This document shows, one piece after another, positions 26,768 to 36,223 of a stretch of 64,000 nt of DNA. The notes under the pieces were generated by a model. The model made no database searches and had not been told where the DNA came from. It saw nothing but the letters and a program-made list of their open reading frames with translations. Numbering within the stretch: position 1 is the stretch's first letter; each line of letters starts with the position of its first letter. Made by a program: the position numbers and the translations under genes. This DNA comes from Meiothermus sp. Lineage in GTDB: Bacteria; Deinococcota; Deinococci; Deinococcales; Thermaceae. Location of the stretch: positions 558,001 through 622,000 of the forward strand of contig NZ_BPIK01000002.1 in NCBI RefSeq assembly GCF_026004075.1. The letters run 5' to 3'.

Positions 26768-27643
26768 TTGACTGGGTATCTCTACGTGCTGGCCGCCGCC
26801 TGTTTGTGGGGGCTGCTGGGGGTGGTCTCGCGCTGGGCCTTCGAGCAGGGGGTGAGCCCCCTCGAGGTGGCTTTCTGGCGGGCCGCCCTGGGGGCGGTGC
26901 TGTTTGGGGCGCAGGCAGTGCTGATTCAAAAAGTGCGCCTCGAGCGCGCCGACGGCTGGGCGGTGCTGGGCTTTGGGCTGGTGGGCATCTCGCTTTTTTA
27001 CGGGGCCTACCAGCTTGCCATCGGAAGCGGTGGGGCGGCCCTGGCCGCGGTGCTGCTCTATACCGCCCCGGCCATTGTGGCCCTGCTCTCCTGGCTTTTT
27101 TTGCGCGAGCCCATGGACGCCCACAAGGTGGGGGCGGTGGGCCTGACCCTCTTGGGTGTGGCCCTGGTGAGCCTGCAAGGGGGTGGGGTCAGGGTTACGC
27201 CAGCGGCGGTGTTCTGGGGCCTGCTCTCGGCCCTGACCTATGCCACCTACTACCTGTTTGGCAAGCTTTATCTGAACAAATACAGCACCCCCACGGTGTT
27301 TTTGTACGCGCTGCCGGTGGGGGCGCTGGGGTTGCTGCCGTTTGTGCACTTTGTGCCCAAAAACGCCGAAGCCTGGGCGGCCATCGCCTTCCTGACCGTG
27401 GCCTCCACCTTTTTCGCAGTCACGCTCTACTTTGCCGGCCTCCGGCGCCTGGAGGCCACCCGGGCCTCGGTGGTGGCGACCATCGAGCCGGTGGTGGCAG
27501 CCTTTGTAGCCTGGCTGTGGTGGGGCGAGCGCTTCAGCCTGCTGGGCTACCTGGGGGCCGGGCTGGTTCTGGCGGGGGTGGTGTGGATGGTGCTCAGGCC
27601 GCAGACCAGACCTGTGAACCTCGAGGCTTCGCGCTCGAGCTGA
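26768..27643 (+). CDS. EamA (DMT superfamily) transporter
   Basis: A 291-residue protein with ten hydrophobic helices arranged as two EamA repeats (first around VLAAACLWGLLGVVSRWAF, second around PAAVFWGLLSALTYATYY). DMT members export or import amino acids and other metabolites; substrate unknown. The start is TTG, 3 nt after the preceding stop, without a good ribosome binding site, so translation is probably coupled. A second EamA gene is at 40737. Confidence 0.85.
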   Translation: MTGYLYVLAAACLWGLLGVVSRWAFEQGVSPLEVAFWRAALGAVLFGAQAVLIQKVRLERADGWAVLGFGLVGISLFYGAYQLAIGSGGAALAAVLLYTAPAIVALLSWLFLREPMDAHKVGAVGLTLLGVALVSLQGGGVRVTPAAVFWGLLSALTYATYYLFGKLYLNKYSTPTVFLYALPVGALGLLPFVHFVPKNAEAWAAIAFLTVASTFFAVTLYFAGLRRLEATRASVVATIEPVVAAFVAWLWWGERFSLLGYLGAGLVLAGVVWMVLRPQTRPVNLEASRSS

Positions 27644-27724
27644 ACCCTTGCTCACTTCCTCCAGGGTGTCGGGTTATAGTCTAAGAGTGGCTTTTAGCGT
27701 TATGCGAGCAGAGCGGAGGTAGAG

Positions 27725-29875
27725 GTGCGAGGACAGAGGCATTGGATATGGTTGTGGCTGCTGCTTCTGGGCTTCTCCTGGGCCCAGCAGAGAGTTCCCG
27801 TCACCTTCACCTACGACCCCCCCTACGGCCTCGAGGTGCGCTCGGTGAGCCTGCGCGGTAGCTTCAACAACTGGGCCGAGCTACCCATGCAGAAAACCGA
27901 GGACGGGGTCTGGCAGGTCACGGTGGAGCTGCCGCCGGGCCCCATCCAGTACAAGTTCTTCATCAACGGGCAGTGGCCCAGGGACATGTGCGAGGACGAG
28001 ACCTTCGGCACCCCGCAGGTGGACGCCGAGGCCGAAGGCTGCACCGACGACGGCCAGGGCGGGAAAAACGCGCTGCGGGAGGTGGGCCGGGTGGCCGATG
28101 CGCCCACCGAGGCCGGCGGGCTGGCTCTGGAGCACGACCCCAGCCAGCCGCGCTTTGTCTCGGAGGCGGCGGGCCGCCTTTCGGTGCGCTTCCAGGTGCC
28201 GGCGGGTAGCATCCGCTCGGCGGTGCTGCGGGCCGACCGCGACTATCCCTTTGCCCTGCAACTGACCACGCTCGAGGGGGAAACCTGGCGGGTGGCCCTG
28301 CCGCCCGCGCTCCGGCAGTACCGCATTGGGGTGGTGGACAAAGACGGCCAGGAACACACCTTTGGCCCCTTCGAGGTGCCGGCCCGGGTCTTCCGGGCAG
28401 TGGGCTGGGTGGCGGGGCGGGTGGGGTATCAGATCTTCCCCGAGCGCTTCTGGAACGGCGACCCTCGCAACGACCGCCGGGCCCTGGAGGCCACCCAGGC
28501 CCGCTTCGACCAGACCTGGAGCGGCAAACCCCCTTACCTCTCGCGCTGGAGCGACCCACCCGGCGACTACCACTGCTGCCAGCAGTACTACGGCGGCGAC
28601 CTGGCCGGGGTGCTCGAGCGCCTGCCGCACCTGCGTGCGCTGGGGGTGAACCTGATCTACTTCAACCCCCTTTTCGATTCGGGCTCGGCCCACGGCTACG
28701 ACACCCACGACTACGTGCGGGTCTCGCCCAAGTTTGGCGACAACGCCCTGCTTAAGCGCCTGCTGGCCGAGGCCCGGCGCCAGGGCATCCGGGTTATCTT
28801 CGACTTTGTGCCCAACCACACCGGCCTGGGCCACTGGGCTTTTCAGGATGTGGTGAAGAAGGGGCGCGAATCGCGCTACTGGGACTGGTACTTCATCCGC
28901 CGGTGGCCCTTCACCCCCGGCGATGGCCGCGCCTATCTGGGCTGGGCCGACCTGGGCAGCCTGCCCAAGCTCAACACCGCCAATCCCGAGGTGCAGGACT
29001 ACCTGATCCGGGTCTCCAGGTTCTGGCTCAACTTCGGCTTCGACGGGATTCGGGTGGATGTAGCCAACGAGATCTCCACCGAGTTTGTGCAGAGATGGCG
29101 GGCCGAACTCAAGGCCCTGAAGCCCGAGGCGTACCTGGTGGGCGAGGTCTGGGATCTGCGCCCGCAGTATCTGCAGGGCGACCAGTTCGACTCGCTGATG
29201 AACTACACCCTGGGACGCGGGGGCTCGCCCCCCGCCATGGGGGGTATTCTGGGGTTTGCTAGGGGGGGGCCTTTGCAGAGCGGGGCGCGCGTGCTGGGCG
29301 AGCTGGCCCGGGTCTACGCCACCTACCCCGAGGCCGTGGCCGCCATGGGCTTCAACCTGATCGGCTCCCACGACACCCCCCGTGTCCTGACCGAGCTGGG
29401 CGGAGGGGGCCTGCGCGATACCCCCAGCCCGGAAGCCCTGGCCCGGCTGCGGCTGGCCTCGGCCATGCTCTATGCCCTGCCGGGGGCCTCGGTGATCTTC
29501 CAGGGTGAGGAGTGCGGTTTTACCGGCGAGCGCGGGGTGTGGCCCATCAACGAGCTGTACCGCTACCCGTTGCAGTGGGACAGGTGCCGCGCCGATGTAC
29601 TCGAGCACTACCGCTTGCTGGGCCGCCTCAAGAGTCAGATTAAAGCCTTCCAGAGCCCGCTTTTCCGCACCTACCTGGGCGAGGGCACGCGCCTGGCCTT
29701 TTTGCGGGGGGAGCCGGGGGTGGGCGAGGTGCTGGCGGCCTTCAACAACGGCCTCGAGGCCGCCCCGCTGCCCCTCCCTCCCGGCCAGTGGCGCGATGCG
29801 GTGGAGGGGCGGGTCTACCAGGAACAGGTGCTTTTAGCTGGGCTGGGGTGGCGCTACCTCGAGCGGGTTCGCTAG
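27725..29875 (+). CDS. Secreted GH13 glycosidase (alpha-amylase/cyclomaltodextrinase-like)
   Basis: A 716-residue protein: signal peptide (LWLLLLGFSWAQ), an N-terminal starch-binding-like Ig module (SLRGSFNNWAELPMQ), then a GH13 barrel from about residue 230. Catalytic motifs: GYDTHDYVRV, RVIFDFVPNHTG, FDGIRVDVANE (nucleophile Asp, about 445), LVGEVWDL (acid Glu, about 473) and GSHDTPR (about 549). It should cleave alpha-1,4 glucans outside the cytoplasm. GTG start with GGAGG upstream. Its last 42 nt overlap the convergent phosphatase gene. Confidence 0.9.
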   Translation: MRGQRHWIWLWLLLLGFSWAQQRVPVTFTYDPPYGLEVRSVSLRGSFNNWAELPMQKTEDGVWQVTVELPPGPIQYKFFINGQWPRDMCEDETFGTPQVDAEAEGCTDDGQGGKNALREVGRVADAPTEAGGLALEHDPSQPRFVSEAAGRLSVRFQVPAGSIRSAVLRADRDYPFALQLTTLEGETWRVALPPALRQYRIGVVDKDGQEHTFGPFEVPARVFRAVGWVAGRVGYQIFPERFWNGDPRNDRRALEATQARFDQTWSGKPPYLSRWSDPPGDYHCCQQYYGGDLAGVLERLPHLRALGVNLIYFNPLFDSGSAHGYDTHDYVRVSPKFGDNALLKRLLAEARRQGIRVIFDFVPNHTGLGHWAFQDVVKKGRESRYWDWYFIRRWPFTPGDGRAYLGWADLGSLPKLNTANPEVQDYLIRVSRFWLNFGFDGIRVDVANEISTEFVQRWRAELKALKPEAYLVGEVWDLRPQYLQGDQFDSLMNYTLGRGGSPPAMGGILGFARGGPLQSGARVLGELARVYATYPEAVAAMGFNLIGSHDTPRVLTELGGGGLRDTPSPEALARLRLASAMLYALPGASVIFQGEECGFTGERGVWPINELYRYPLQWDRCRADVLEHYRLLGRLKSQIKAFQSPLFRTYLGEGTRLAFLRGEPGVGEVLAAFNNGLEAAPLPLPPGQWRDAVEGRVYQEQVLLAGLGWRYLERVR

Positions 29876-30493
29876 GGAATTAAAGCCCATCTCGAACCTG
29901 TCTAAATGCCAGGTATGCCGGTCTGGCCGGTACTCCAGCACCGCATAGCCCAGGTCGGCGAAAGAGAACCTGAGGCTGGGCGTACCGTTGCTGGGGGAGA
30001 GGCCAAAAATGGCCCATAGCGCACAGTTGAGGATTTTCCCGTGGGCCACCACCAGGTACGAGCCCGCGCCCCGGTTCACCAGGTTCTGAACCGCTCTGGC
30101 GGCGCGGGTGTAAGTTTCCCACTCGCTTTCTCCGGTGCCGTCGAATGGCTTTTCGTAAGGGCTGCGAAAAAGGGGCCTGGGGAAGCGCTGCTCGGCTTCC
30201 TCGTAGGGGAGACCGGCAATTTTGCCGTTGTCCTGCTCCATCCAGTCGGGATCCAGCTCCAGCGGCACCCCCAGCCCTTCGCTCATCAGCTCTGCTACGG
30301 CGCGGGCCCGCTGGAGGGGGCTGGAGATGATGCGATCGAAGTGGAACTGCTTGGTGCGAAACTCCGCCAGGCGCTGCTGGGCCTGGGCCCGGCCCACCTC
30401 GGTGAGGGGGGCGTCGTAGCGGCCTTCGTGCACCCGCAGGTCGTCGCTCAGGGAGCGGCCATGACGCAGGAATGTGACCAGAACCCGACTCAT
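29834..30493 (-). CDS. Histidine phosphatase family protein
   Basis: A 219-residue member of the phosphoglycerate-mutase-like superfamily. The phosphohistidine motif is FLRHGRSLSDD near residue 10; RYDAPLTEVGRAQAQQ and the second catalytic His in YLVVAHGKILNCAL near 150 are present. Substrate unknown (cobamide, sugar phosphates and others occur in the family). Convergent overlap of 42 nt with the GH13 gene. Confidence 0.88.
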   Translation of the reverse strand: MSRVLVTFLRHGRSLSDDLRVHEGRYDAPLTEVGRAQAQQRLAEFRTKQFHFDRIISSPLQRARAVAELMSEGLGVPLELDPDWMEQDNGKIAGLPYEEAEQRFPRPLFRSPYEKPFDGTGESEWETYTRAARAVQNLVNRGAGSYLVVAHGKILNCALWAIFGLSPSNGTPSLRFSFADLGYAVLEYRPDRHTWHLDRFEMGFNSLANPLEVAPPQPS

Positions 30494-31033
30494 GGGAGAC
30501 AGATTACCAGAGCTGGGGAAAAGCCCGTAGCCACAGGCTCAGGCTAAGGGTGGGCGTGGGGCCCCCCTGGGCGCTGAGCCCGGTGCTCAGCTCGAGGTCG
30601 GGCTGGCCCAGGGTATAGCGCATACTCAAAAGCCAGCGTGCGGGGTCGTCGAGCCGGAGATGGGCCTGGAGAACCCAGCTAGCCTCCTCTTGCGGAAGCA
30701 GCACCTGCCCGGCCAGGAAGTAGCCGGCGGGCTGTAGCGGCAAAAGACCGGCGTAGCCGCCCTCGAGCGTCCACACCCCCTCGCCCAGGCTGCCGCTCAG
30801 GCCCAGCGCGTAGCGGGCCTCGAGGGGCTCGAGCAAAAGCCAGCCCTCCCCGTAGATCACCACCTCCGCCACGGTGCCGCTGCCGCCCAGGCCCAGCACC
30901 CAGCGGGCGGGGTAGAGGGCGTGGGCCTCGAGCTCGAAGTCGCCGAACTCCTGCCGCAGGCTGAGCACCGGCAGCCACCGGCCTGCCTCTTCCAGCACCG
31001 CCAGGCGCAGCCGGCTGGCCTCGGGGTTCCAGC

Positions 31034-31875
31034 TAGAGCCTGCTAACTAGCTGTTCGTAAAAGCTCCACAGTTTTCGCTGTCATCAGAATCGAAAAAGCC
31101 AACCAGTGCCAACCTCGCAAGGTCTCAGCCAGCCGCTCATAGTCGCGCGCCAGCCTGCGAAACCGGGATGTCCAGGCAAACGAACGTTCCACCACCCAAC
31201 GCTTCGGCAGCAGGACGAATCCTCGTCTAGCACCCTCCACCTTGACCACACACAGGGCGATTCCTTCCGCCTCCGCCGCTTGTGCTGCCTCTTCTCCGGT
31301 GTAACCCTGATCCACAAAGGCCACGGCCACCTGCGCCCCAGTAACTTCCTGTAGCCGTTGGCTCAGTGCCCCCACCTGGGCCCGTTCCTGTTCGCTGGCC
31401 GCCGTCACCACCAAAGCCAGCAGATGGCCCAACGTATCCACCGCCAGGTGAACCTTGCTTCCCTTGCGTCGTTTGTACCCATCGTATCCGGCCCGCTCCC
31501 CACTTTGCGGGGTGGACTGTAGGGTGCGAGCATCGTAGATGGCAGCGCTGGGATGGGCGGCTTTGCCCTGGAGCATTCGCAGGGTCATGCGCAGGTCGTG
31601 TACCAGGTCTTCGAAGACCCCCCGGTTCATCCAGCGGTAGGCTTGCGCCTGAACGATATGGGGGGGTGGGAAGTCGTGGGGCAGGTAGTCCCACTGAGCA
31701 CCGGTTCGAACCATCCAGCGCAGGGCGTTGAACACTTCGCGCAGGTCGTACTTGCGCTGGGGTGCTTCCAGCGGGGCGAGGGTCAAATAGGGCAGCACCA
31801 GAGCCCATTCCTCATCACGGACGTCCGATGGGTAAGCACGGCGGTTCATGCTCTAAACATAACTGCAGTGCCTGA
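31034..31875 (-). mobile_element. IS5-family insertion sequence
   Basis: About 840 bp, containing a single intact transposase gene. The ends were placed where the interrupted reading frame resumes: 31034 on one side, 31875 on the other. Inward readings AGAGCCTGCTAAC and CAGGCACTGCAGTT show only weak inverted similarity, and no clear target duplication was found, so the ends are uncertain by several bases. Confidence 0.75.
31043..31849 (-). CDS. IS5-family transposase
   Basis: A 268-residue DDE transposase. N-terminal DUF4096-type region with [20 protein letters not shown] and [20 protein letters not shown], then the catalytic domain: [12 protein letters not shown] (first Asp), GYTGEEA after AFVDQG (second Asp), and [20 protein letters not shown] containing the catalytic Glu of the Y-1 region. 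No frameshift is visible. Confidence 0.93.
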   Translation of the reverse strand: MNRRAYPSDVRDEEWALVLPYLTLAPLEAPQRKYDLREVFNALRWMVRTGAQWDYLPHDFPPPHIVQAQAYRWMNRGVFEDLVHDLRMTLRMLQGKAAHPSAAIYDARTLQSTPQSGERAGYDGYKRRKGSKVHLAVDTLGHLLALVVTAASEQERAQVGALSQRLQEVTGAQVAVAFVDQGYTGEEAAQAAEAEGIALCVVKVEGARRGFVLLPKRWVVERSFAWTSRFRRLARDYERLAETLRGWHWLAFSILMTAKTVELLRTAS

Positions 31876-32298
31876 TTTGGGTAAGGTGGTTTGTAGATTC
31901 TAACCCGGGCCCCCCAGCGGCCCTGGCGGTTGCCCAGCGGGCTGAGGGGCTCGAGGCCATAGGGCAGGCTCAGGCGGGCGACCTCGAGGGGCAGCCGCTC
32001 GAGGCCCGCGCTCACATCCAGTTCGCCCTCGCGGTAGAGCGCGTACAGCTCGGTGAGGCCGGCCTCGGCGGTCACCAGGCGGGAAAAGTTCACCCCCGGA
32101 TCGAGCACCAGTTGAAAGCGCAACGGTTGCAGGTCGTAGCGGGCCTCGAGGTGGGCCCCCAGGCCCCAGCTTGCGCTCGGCGGCAGGTGGCTGAAGACCA
32201 AAGCGGTGCTGAAGCGGAGCTCAAGCCGGGTCTCCAGGTTCTGGGCCAGCCCGGGCTGGCAGCCGCAGGCCAGCCACAGCCCCAGCAACCACGCATGG

Positions 32299-32973
32299 CT
32301 AGGCCGCAATCTGCCCATCCTCGAGCCGCACAATCCGGTCTACCCGCTCCAGGAGCCGGGGGTCGTGGGTGCTGAAGACAAAGGTGATGCCCTGCGCGCG
32401 GTTGAGGGTGCGCAGGTGCTCGATCAGGGCCAGGCCGGTTTTGGAGTCGAGGTTGGCGGTAGGCTCGTCGGCCAGGATGATTTTGGGCTGGGCGGCCAGG
32501 GCGCGGGCCACCGCCACACGCTGCTGCTGCCCTCCGGAAAGCTGGTTGGGCCGGCGATGGGCAAAGTCTTTCATGCCCAGGGTCTCTAGCGCACGCAGGG
32601 CCTTTTCCTCGCGGGCCTCCCTGGGCTCACCGCGCAGCTCGAGCACAAAGGCCGCGTTCTCCAGCGCCGTCAGCACCGGAATCAGGTTGTAGGCCTGAAA
32701 CACGAAGCCCAGGTTCCACAGCCGCAGGTGGGCCAGCCGGGTTTTGGAGAAGCCATCTATGCGAACACCGTCCAGCCAGACCTCGCCCGCGGTGGGCCTG
32801 TCCAGGCCCCCCATCAGGTGCAGGAGGGTGCTTTTGCCGCTACCCGAAGGCCCGGCCAGGGCGGTAAACTCGCCCGGCTGTATCTCCAGGTTGACCCCCC
32901 GCAGGGCGGGCGTCTCTACAGTGTCCACCTTGTAGATTTTGGATAGCTCCTTGACCTGCAAAACAGGCTTCAT
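32299..32973 (-). CDS. LolD/MacB-type ABC transporter ATPase
   Basis: A 224-residue ATPase with Walker A GPSGSGKSTLLHLMGGL, Q-loop region NLGFVFQAYNLIPVLTALEN, signature LSGGQQQRVAVARALA and Walker B ILADEPTANLDSKTG, the pattern of the LolD/MacB/FtsE group that energises envelope mechanotransmission rather than substrate import. The ATG at 32973 follows GAGGTGGGAG; upstream open frame is not coding-like. It should act with the two FtsX-type permeases of the operon. Confidence 0.9.
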   Translation of the reverse strand: MKPVLQVKELSKIYKVDTVETPALRGVNLEIQPGEFTALAGPSGSGKSTLLHLMGGLDRPTAGEVWLDGVRIDGFSKTRLAHLRLWNLGFVFQAYNLIPVLTALENAAFVLELRGEPREAREEKALRALETLGMKDFAHRRPNQLSGGQQQRVAVARALAAQPKIILADEPTANLDSKTGLALIEHLRTLNRAQGITFVFSTHDPRLLERVDRIVRLEDGQIAA

Positions 32974-32984
32974 CTCCCACCTCT

Positions 32985-34217
32985 CTAAGCGGTAAAGCGC
33001 ATGGCTTCCACCGGTTCTAGGCTGGCCGCAACCCTGGCCGGCCACCAGGCCGCCAGCAGGCCGGTAGCCAGGGCAAACCCCAGGGTGATGGGGATGTCCC
33101 AGGCCCTGAGGCTCAGATAGATCGTTTCGGGCAGGCCAAACACCCCGCCCACCTCGCCATAGAGGGCCTCGAGCGAGAACCCGCCCGAGAGGGCCGCAAT
33201 GGAGAGCAGGCCCAGCCCTCCGCCCACCAAAGCGCCGCTCGAGCACAAAAGCAGGCTTTCCAGCACCACCATCCGGGTGACCTGGGCCGGCCCGGCCCCC
33301 AGCGCCACAATCACGCCCAGCTCACGGGTGCGCTCGAGCAGGCTCAGGTAGATGGTGTTGAGCACCAGCAGCCCCGCCAGCCCGAAAAACAGCGCGGCGA
33401 AAATCAGAACCAGTGGGGTTAGCAGGTCGAAAATCTGGGCGATGGCCGGGCTGGCCTCTTTCCAGCTTTCCAGGCGCAGGCCCGGCCCCAGTTGCTGGGC
33501 TAGCTGGGCCTGGATGGGCCCAAGCTGGGCATCCTGGGTATAGCGGGTGAAGGGAAAGTGCAGCTCGATGCGGGTGGCGCTGCCCGGCGCGGCCAGCTCC
33601 TGGGCAGCCGCCAGGGAGAGGTAGGCGCTGCGGGCCTCCACGGCAGGGTCGGGGAAGCGCAGCAGACCCACCAGCCGGTAGGCCGCCGCCCCGCGCCCGA
33701 GTGTGCCGGGGGCGTACACGTAGACCGGGTCGCCCAGCCGCAGTTTGAGGGCTTTGGCCAGGGCCTGCCCCAGCGCGATGCCCTCGAGGTCGCCCACTGC
33801 CGGTAGCGCCCCTTCTACCAGATGCTGCTGGATAAAGCGCGCACGCATCTCGGGCGGGCGCTGGTCGCCCAGGAGCAAGGCCCCCCTCGAGCGGGTCTCG
33901 CCAGCGATCAGGGCGGGAACCTCGAGGGCGATGACCCTTGCGGCCTGGGTCTTTTGCGCCAGTTGGGCCTCCACCCCGGCGGCGTTTGGGATCAGCAGAT
34001 CGCGGAACTCACGCTTTTCCCGGTAGCCCTCCACCCGCACCTGCAGATGCCCCACCGAGGCCGTGAGGTTGTTGTAGATGCCGTTTTCCATGGCCCCCAG
34101 AAAACTCAGGTAAAACAGGGTGAAAAACACCGCCAGAGCCACCGCCCCTACCGTCATCAGGCTGCGGCTGCGGTGCCGCCAGATGTTGCGCCAGGAAAGA
34201 CTCAGGAGATTGAACAT
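32985..34217 (-). CDS. FtsX/LolE-type ABC permease (A)
   Basis: A 410-residue membrane protein: one N-terminal helix (LMTVGAVALAVFFTLFYLSF), a large periplasmic domain (about 60-250), then three C-terminal helices around FAALFFGLAGLLVLNTIYL. The motif LLERTRELGVIVALGA is typical of FtsX/LolC/MacB proteins. It is paired with a second permease at 34973, as LolC and LolE are paired in Proteobacteria. Confidence 0.9.
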   Translation of the reverse strand: MFNLLSLSWRNIWRHRSRSLMTVGAVALAVFFTLFYLSFLGAMENGIYNNLTASVGHLQVRVEGYREKREFRDLLIPNAAGVEAQLAQKTQAARVIALEVPALIAGETRSRGALLLGDQRPPEMRARFIQQHLVEGALPAVGDLEGIALGQALAKALKLRLGDPVYVYAPGTLGRGAAAYRLVGLLRFPDPAVEARSAYLSLAAAQELAAPGSATRIELHFPFTRYTQDAQLGPIQAQLAQQLGPGLRLESWKEASPAIAQIFDLLTPLVLIFAALFFGLAGLLVLNTIYLSLLERTRELGVIVALGAGPAQVTRMVVLESLLLCSSGALVGGGLGLLSIAALSGGFSLEALYGEVGGVFGLPETIYLSLRAWDIPITLGFALATGLLAAWWPARVAASLEPVEAMRFTA

Positions 34218-34226
34218 AGCCCCTCG

Positions 34227-34958
34227 CTAACAGCCAGCCTCGAGCGCCCGCACCGTAAAACAGCTCTCGGGGATGGGCACGCCAAACCGGTAGTTGCTGT
34301 AGACCATCTGGGTGCGGTGCCCCGGACGTAGCAGATCCTCTACCGTGACCTGGGTGGGGAAGCTACGCCCCCCAACCTGGGCCCACTGGGCAAAGGTTAT
34401 TTTGCGCACCGCCTGGCCGCGCTGGTCGTAGTAGAGCACCTCGCGTGGGACAAAGCCGGGTTTGCTGGCCCGCAACACCAGCTTGCCGTAGGGGGTGGGG
34501 GCCTGGGGCCTGGGGAGAAGCTCCAGGGTAATCTCGGTATCGCTTTCTGCTTCGACCCTGGGGGTGAAGTCTTGCTCGAGGTCGCGCCCGGCCAGGTCGC
34601 TGTAGGAAAGGTCGGAGCCCAAAAAGCTATCGCTGCGCCCGCTGGGGGGCAGCCGCAGAACCCGCTTGAGGGTGGGGTTGTACAACTGAATGTTGTCCCC
34701 CACCCGCAAAAAAGCCTGCCCGGCCTCCCTGGGTGGGGCTTTGACCCAGGTGATGGCCCGCTCGTTGCCGTCCGAGGCTACCTCGAGCACCAACTGGGTC
34801 TGGCGCTCCGGGCGGGTGATGTTCAGGGTGAGGGTAGCCCGCAGGCTGCCCCCCCGCTGGTTGTCCACCACGGCTTTGAGCACGGCCTGAGGGTCGGTGG
34901 CAGCGTTGCTGGGCCCCAGCCCGAGCAAACATATAAGCAACAAAAATCGTAGGTTCAT
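34227..34958 (-). CDS. LolA-like outer-membrane lipoprotein-sorting protein
   Basis: A 243-residue exported protein with signal peptide ending PSNAA. The region ITWVKAPPREAGQAFLRVGD followed by NIQLYNPTLKRVLRLPP and LGSDLSYSDLAGRDL is characteristic of the LolA_like (PF17131) family of lipoprotein-sorting homologues. It sits between the two FtsX-type permease genes, which supports a lipid or lipoprotein carrier role at the cell envelope. Confidence 0.87.
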   Translation of the reverse strand: MNLRFLLLICLLGLGPSNAATDPQAVLKAVVDNQRGGSLRATLTLNITRPERQTQLVLEVASDGNERAITWVKAPPREAGQAFLRVGDNIQLYNPTLKRVLRLPPSGRSDSFLGSDLSYSDLAGRDLEQDFTPRVEAESDTEITLELLPRPQAPTPYGKLVLRASKPGFVPREVLYYDQRGQAVRKITFAQWAQVGGRSFPTQVTVEDLLRPGHRTQMVYSNYRFGVPIPESCFTVRALEAGC

Positions 34959-34972
34959 CCAGGGCCTCCGGT

Positions 34973-36208
34973 TTACTCCGTTCGCATGGCCTCGGCGGGG
35001 TTGAGGGCCAGCACCCGCCGGGCCGGAATCAGAATCGAGAAAAGCGCGGCCAGGGCAATGGTCAGGGCTGCATAGAGCGCATACAGGGGGCTCTGGGCGG
35101 TGTAGATTTCACCACCGATGCCCAAAATCTCCCAGGCCGCCCCATAGCTGGCAAAAACAGGCCCCAGCACGTTCTGGGTGGCCATCCAGTAATTGAGCGC
35201 ATAGCCCAGTACCAGCCCCAAAGCCCAGCCCAGGCTGGTGGCAAACACCGTCTCGAGCGTGACCATGGCCGCCAGGCGCGGGGGGGTCATGCCCACGGCC
35301 CCCATCATGCCGAACTCGCGGGTGCGCTCGAGCACGCTCACCAGCACGGTGCTGGTCACGGCCAGGGCAGCAAACAGCGAGAAAATCATCCCAATCAAAA
35401 AGGTGGAGCTCTGTTTGGTGCCAATGGCCGAGGAGAGCCCGCCCAGCAACTGGGTCAGGTCGTAGGCCCGCAGGTTCTCCGGCAGCACCGGTTGCAAAGC
35501 CTCGGCAATCCGGGCCTCCTGGCCCCGGGTTACGTCCAGGGCTACCCCGGTGGCGGTTTGCAGGCCGGTGAGCACCCGGGCGTCCTGGATATGCACCAGT
35601 ACTGTGCCCCGGTCTACCGGGGCAATGCCCGATTTCACCAGCCCCACCACCTGCAACCCCAGGGCCTGTGGCCCGGCCAGCGCCGAGGTGTCCAGCACCA
35701 CCCGCTCCCCCAGCCGCGCGTCCAAGCGCTCGGCCAGTTGCTGTCCCAGCACCACCTCACCAGGCTGCTCCAGCATGCGGCCCTGGGCAATGGCGCCGGG
35801 TAGGTTGCTAACCTTGGCCTCGAGCAGGGGGTCTACCCCTCGAGCCCGCACCGCATCGGCGGTGTAGGCCGAGCGAATCAAAGCGGGGAACTCGAGGCGC
35901 GGCGCAGCGGCCTTTACGCCGGGCTGGGCCTCCACCCTGGGCAAAAAATCCAGGCTGGGCAGACCCTGCTCGGGGTCGGGGTCTTCGAAATATTGTGGAG
36001 TGGTGATGAGGGCCGGTGCGCTCAGGAATCGGGCGTTGCCCACCTGCACCGACTGAGCAAAACCGTCTTGTACTCCCCAGAACAGAATGGTGGTGATGGT
36101 GGCATAGGCCACCACCAGCACCAGCAGCCAGGTACGCCGCCGATGCCGCCAGATGTTGCGCCAGGCCAGCCGGGGTAGGGCAGGGGCGCTTGTGGTTTTG
36201 GGTGTCAT
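34973..36208 (-). CDS. FtsX/LolE-type ABC permease (B)
   Basis: A 411-residue protein of the same plan as the permease at 32985: N-terminal WRNIWRHRRRTWLLVLVVAY, periplasmic domain, then LLERTREFG-like VSVLERTREFGMMGAVGM and C-terminal helices. The N-terminal sequence WRNIWRHR is shared by both permeases. It follows the regulator gene by 15 nt. Confidence 0.9.
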   Translation of the reverse strand: MTPKTTSAPALPRLAWRNIWRHRRRTWLLVLVVAYATITTILFWGVQDGFAQSVQVGNARFLSAPALITTPQYFEDPDPEQGLPSLDFLPRVEAQPGVKAAAPRLEFPALIRSAYTADAVRARGVDPLLEAKVSNLPGAIAQGRMLEQPGEVVLGQQLAERLDARLGERVVLDTSALAGPQALGLQVVGLVKSGIAPVDRGTVLVHIQDARVLTGLQTATGVALDVTRGQEARIAEALQPVLPENLRAYDLTQLLGGLSSAIGTKQSSTFLIGMIFSLFAALAVTSTVLVSVLERTREFGMMGAVGMTPPRLAAMVTLETVFATSLGWALGLVLGYALNYWMATQNVLGPVFASYGAAWEILGIGGEIYTAQSPLYALYAALTIALAALFSILIPARRVLALNPAEAMRTE

Positions 36209-36223
36209 CGGAACCTCCTGGGT

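Larger units (their letters stand above)
30504..32318 (-). pseudogene. Envelope protein gene interrupted by an IS5-family element
   Basis: Two in-frame halves flank the insertion. The 5' half (32318 down to about 31875) encodes a signal peptide (WLLGLWLACGCQPGLAQ) and strand-rich sequence (LETRLELRFSTALVFSHL). The 3' half (about 31034 down to 30504) continues with SWNPEASRLRLAVLEEAG and ends YTLGQPDLELSTG ... RAFPQLW. Rejoined it would be about 324 residues, amphipathic strand-rich, perhaps a small beta-barrel or periplasmic partner of the upstream Lol-like operon. The start overlaps the ATPase gene by 20 nt. Family not recognised. Function is very probably lost. Confidence 0.75.

Noticed and set aside
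26573-27655. 360-codon minus-strand frame opposite the EamA gene
   Set aside because: Composition is Gln/His/Pro-rich as expected for a shadow of a GC-rich hydrophobic gene.
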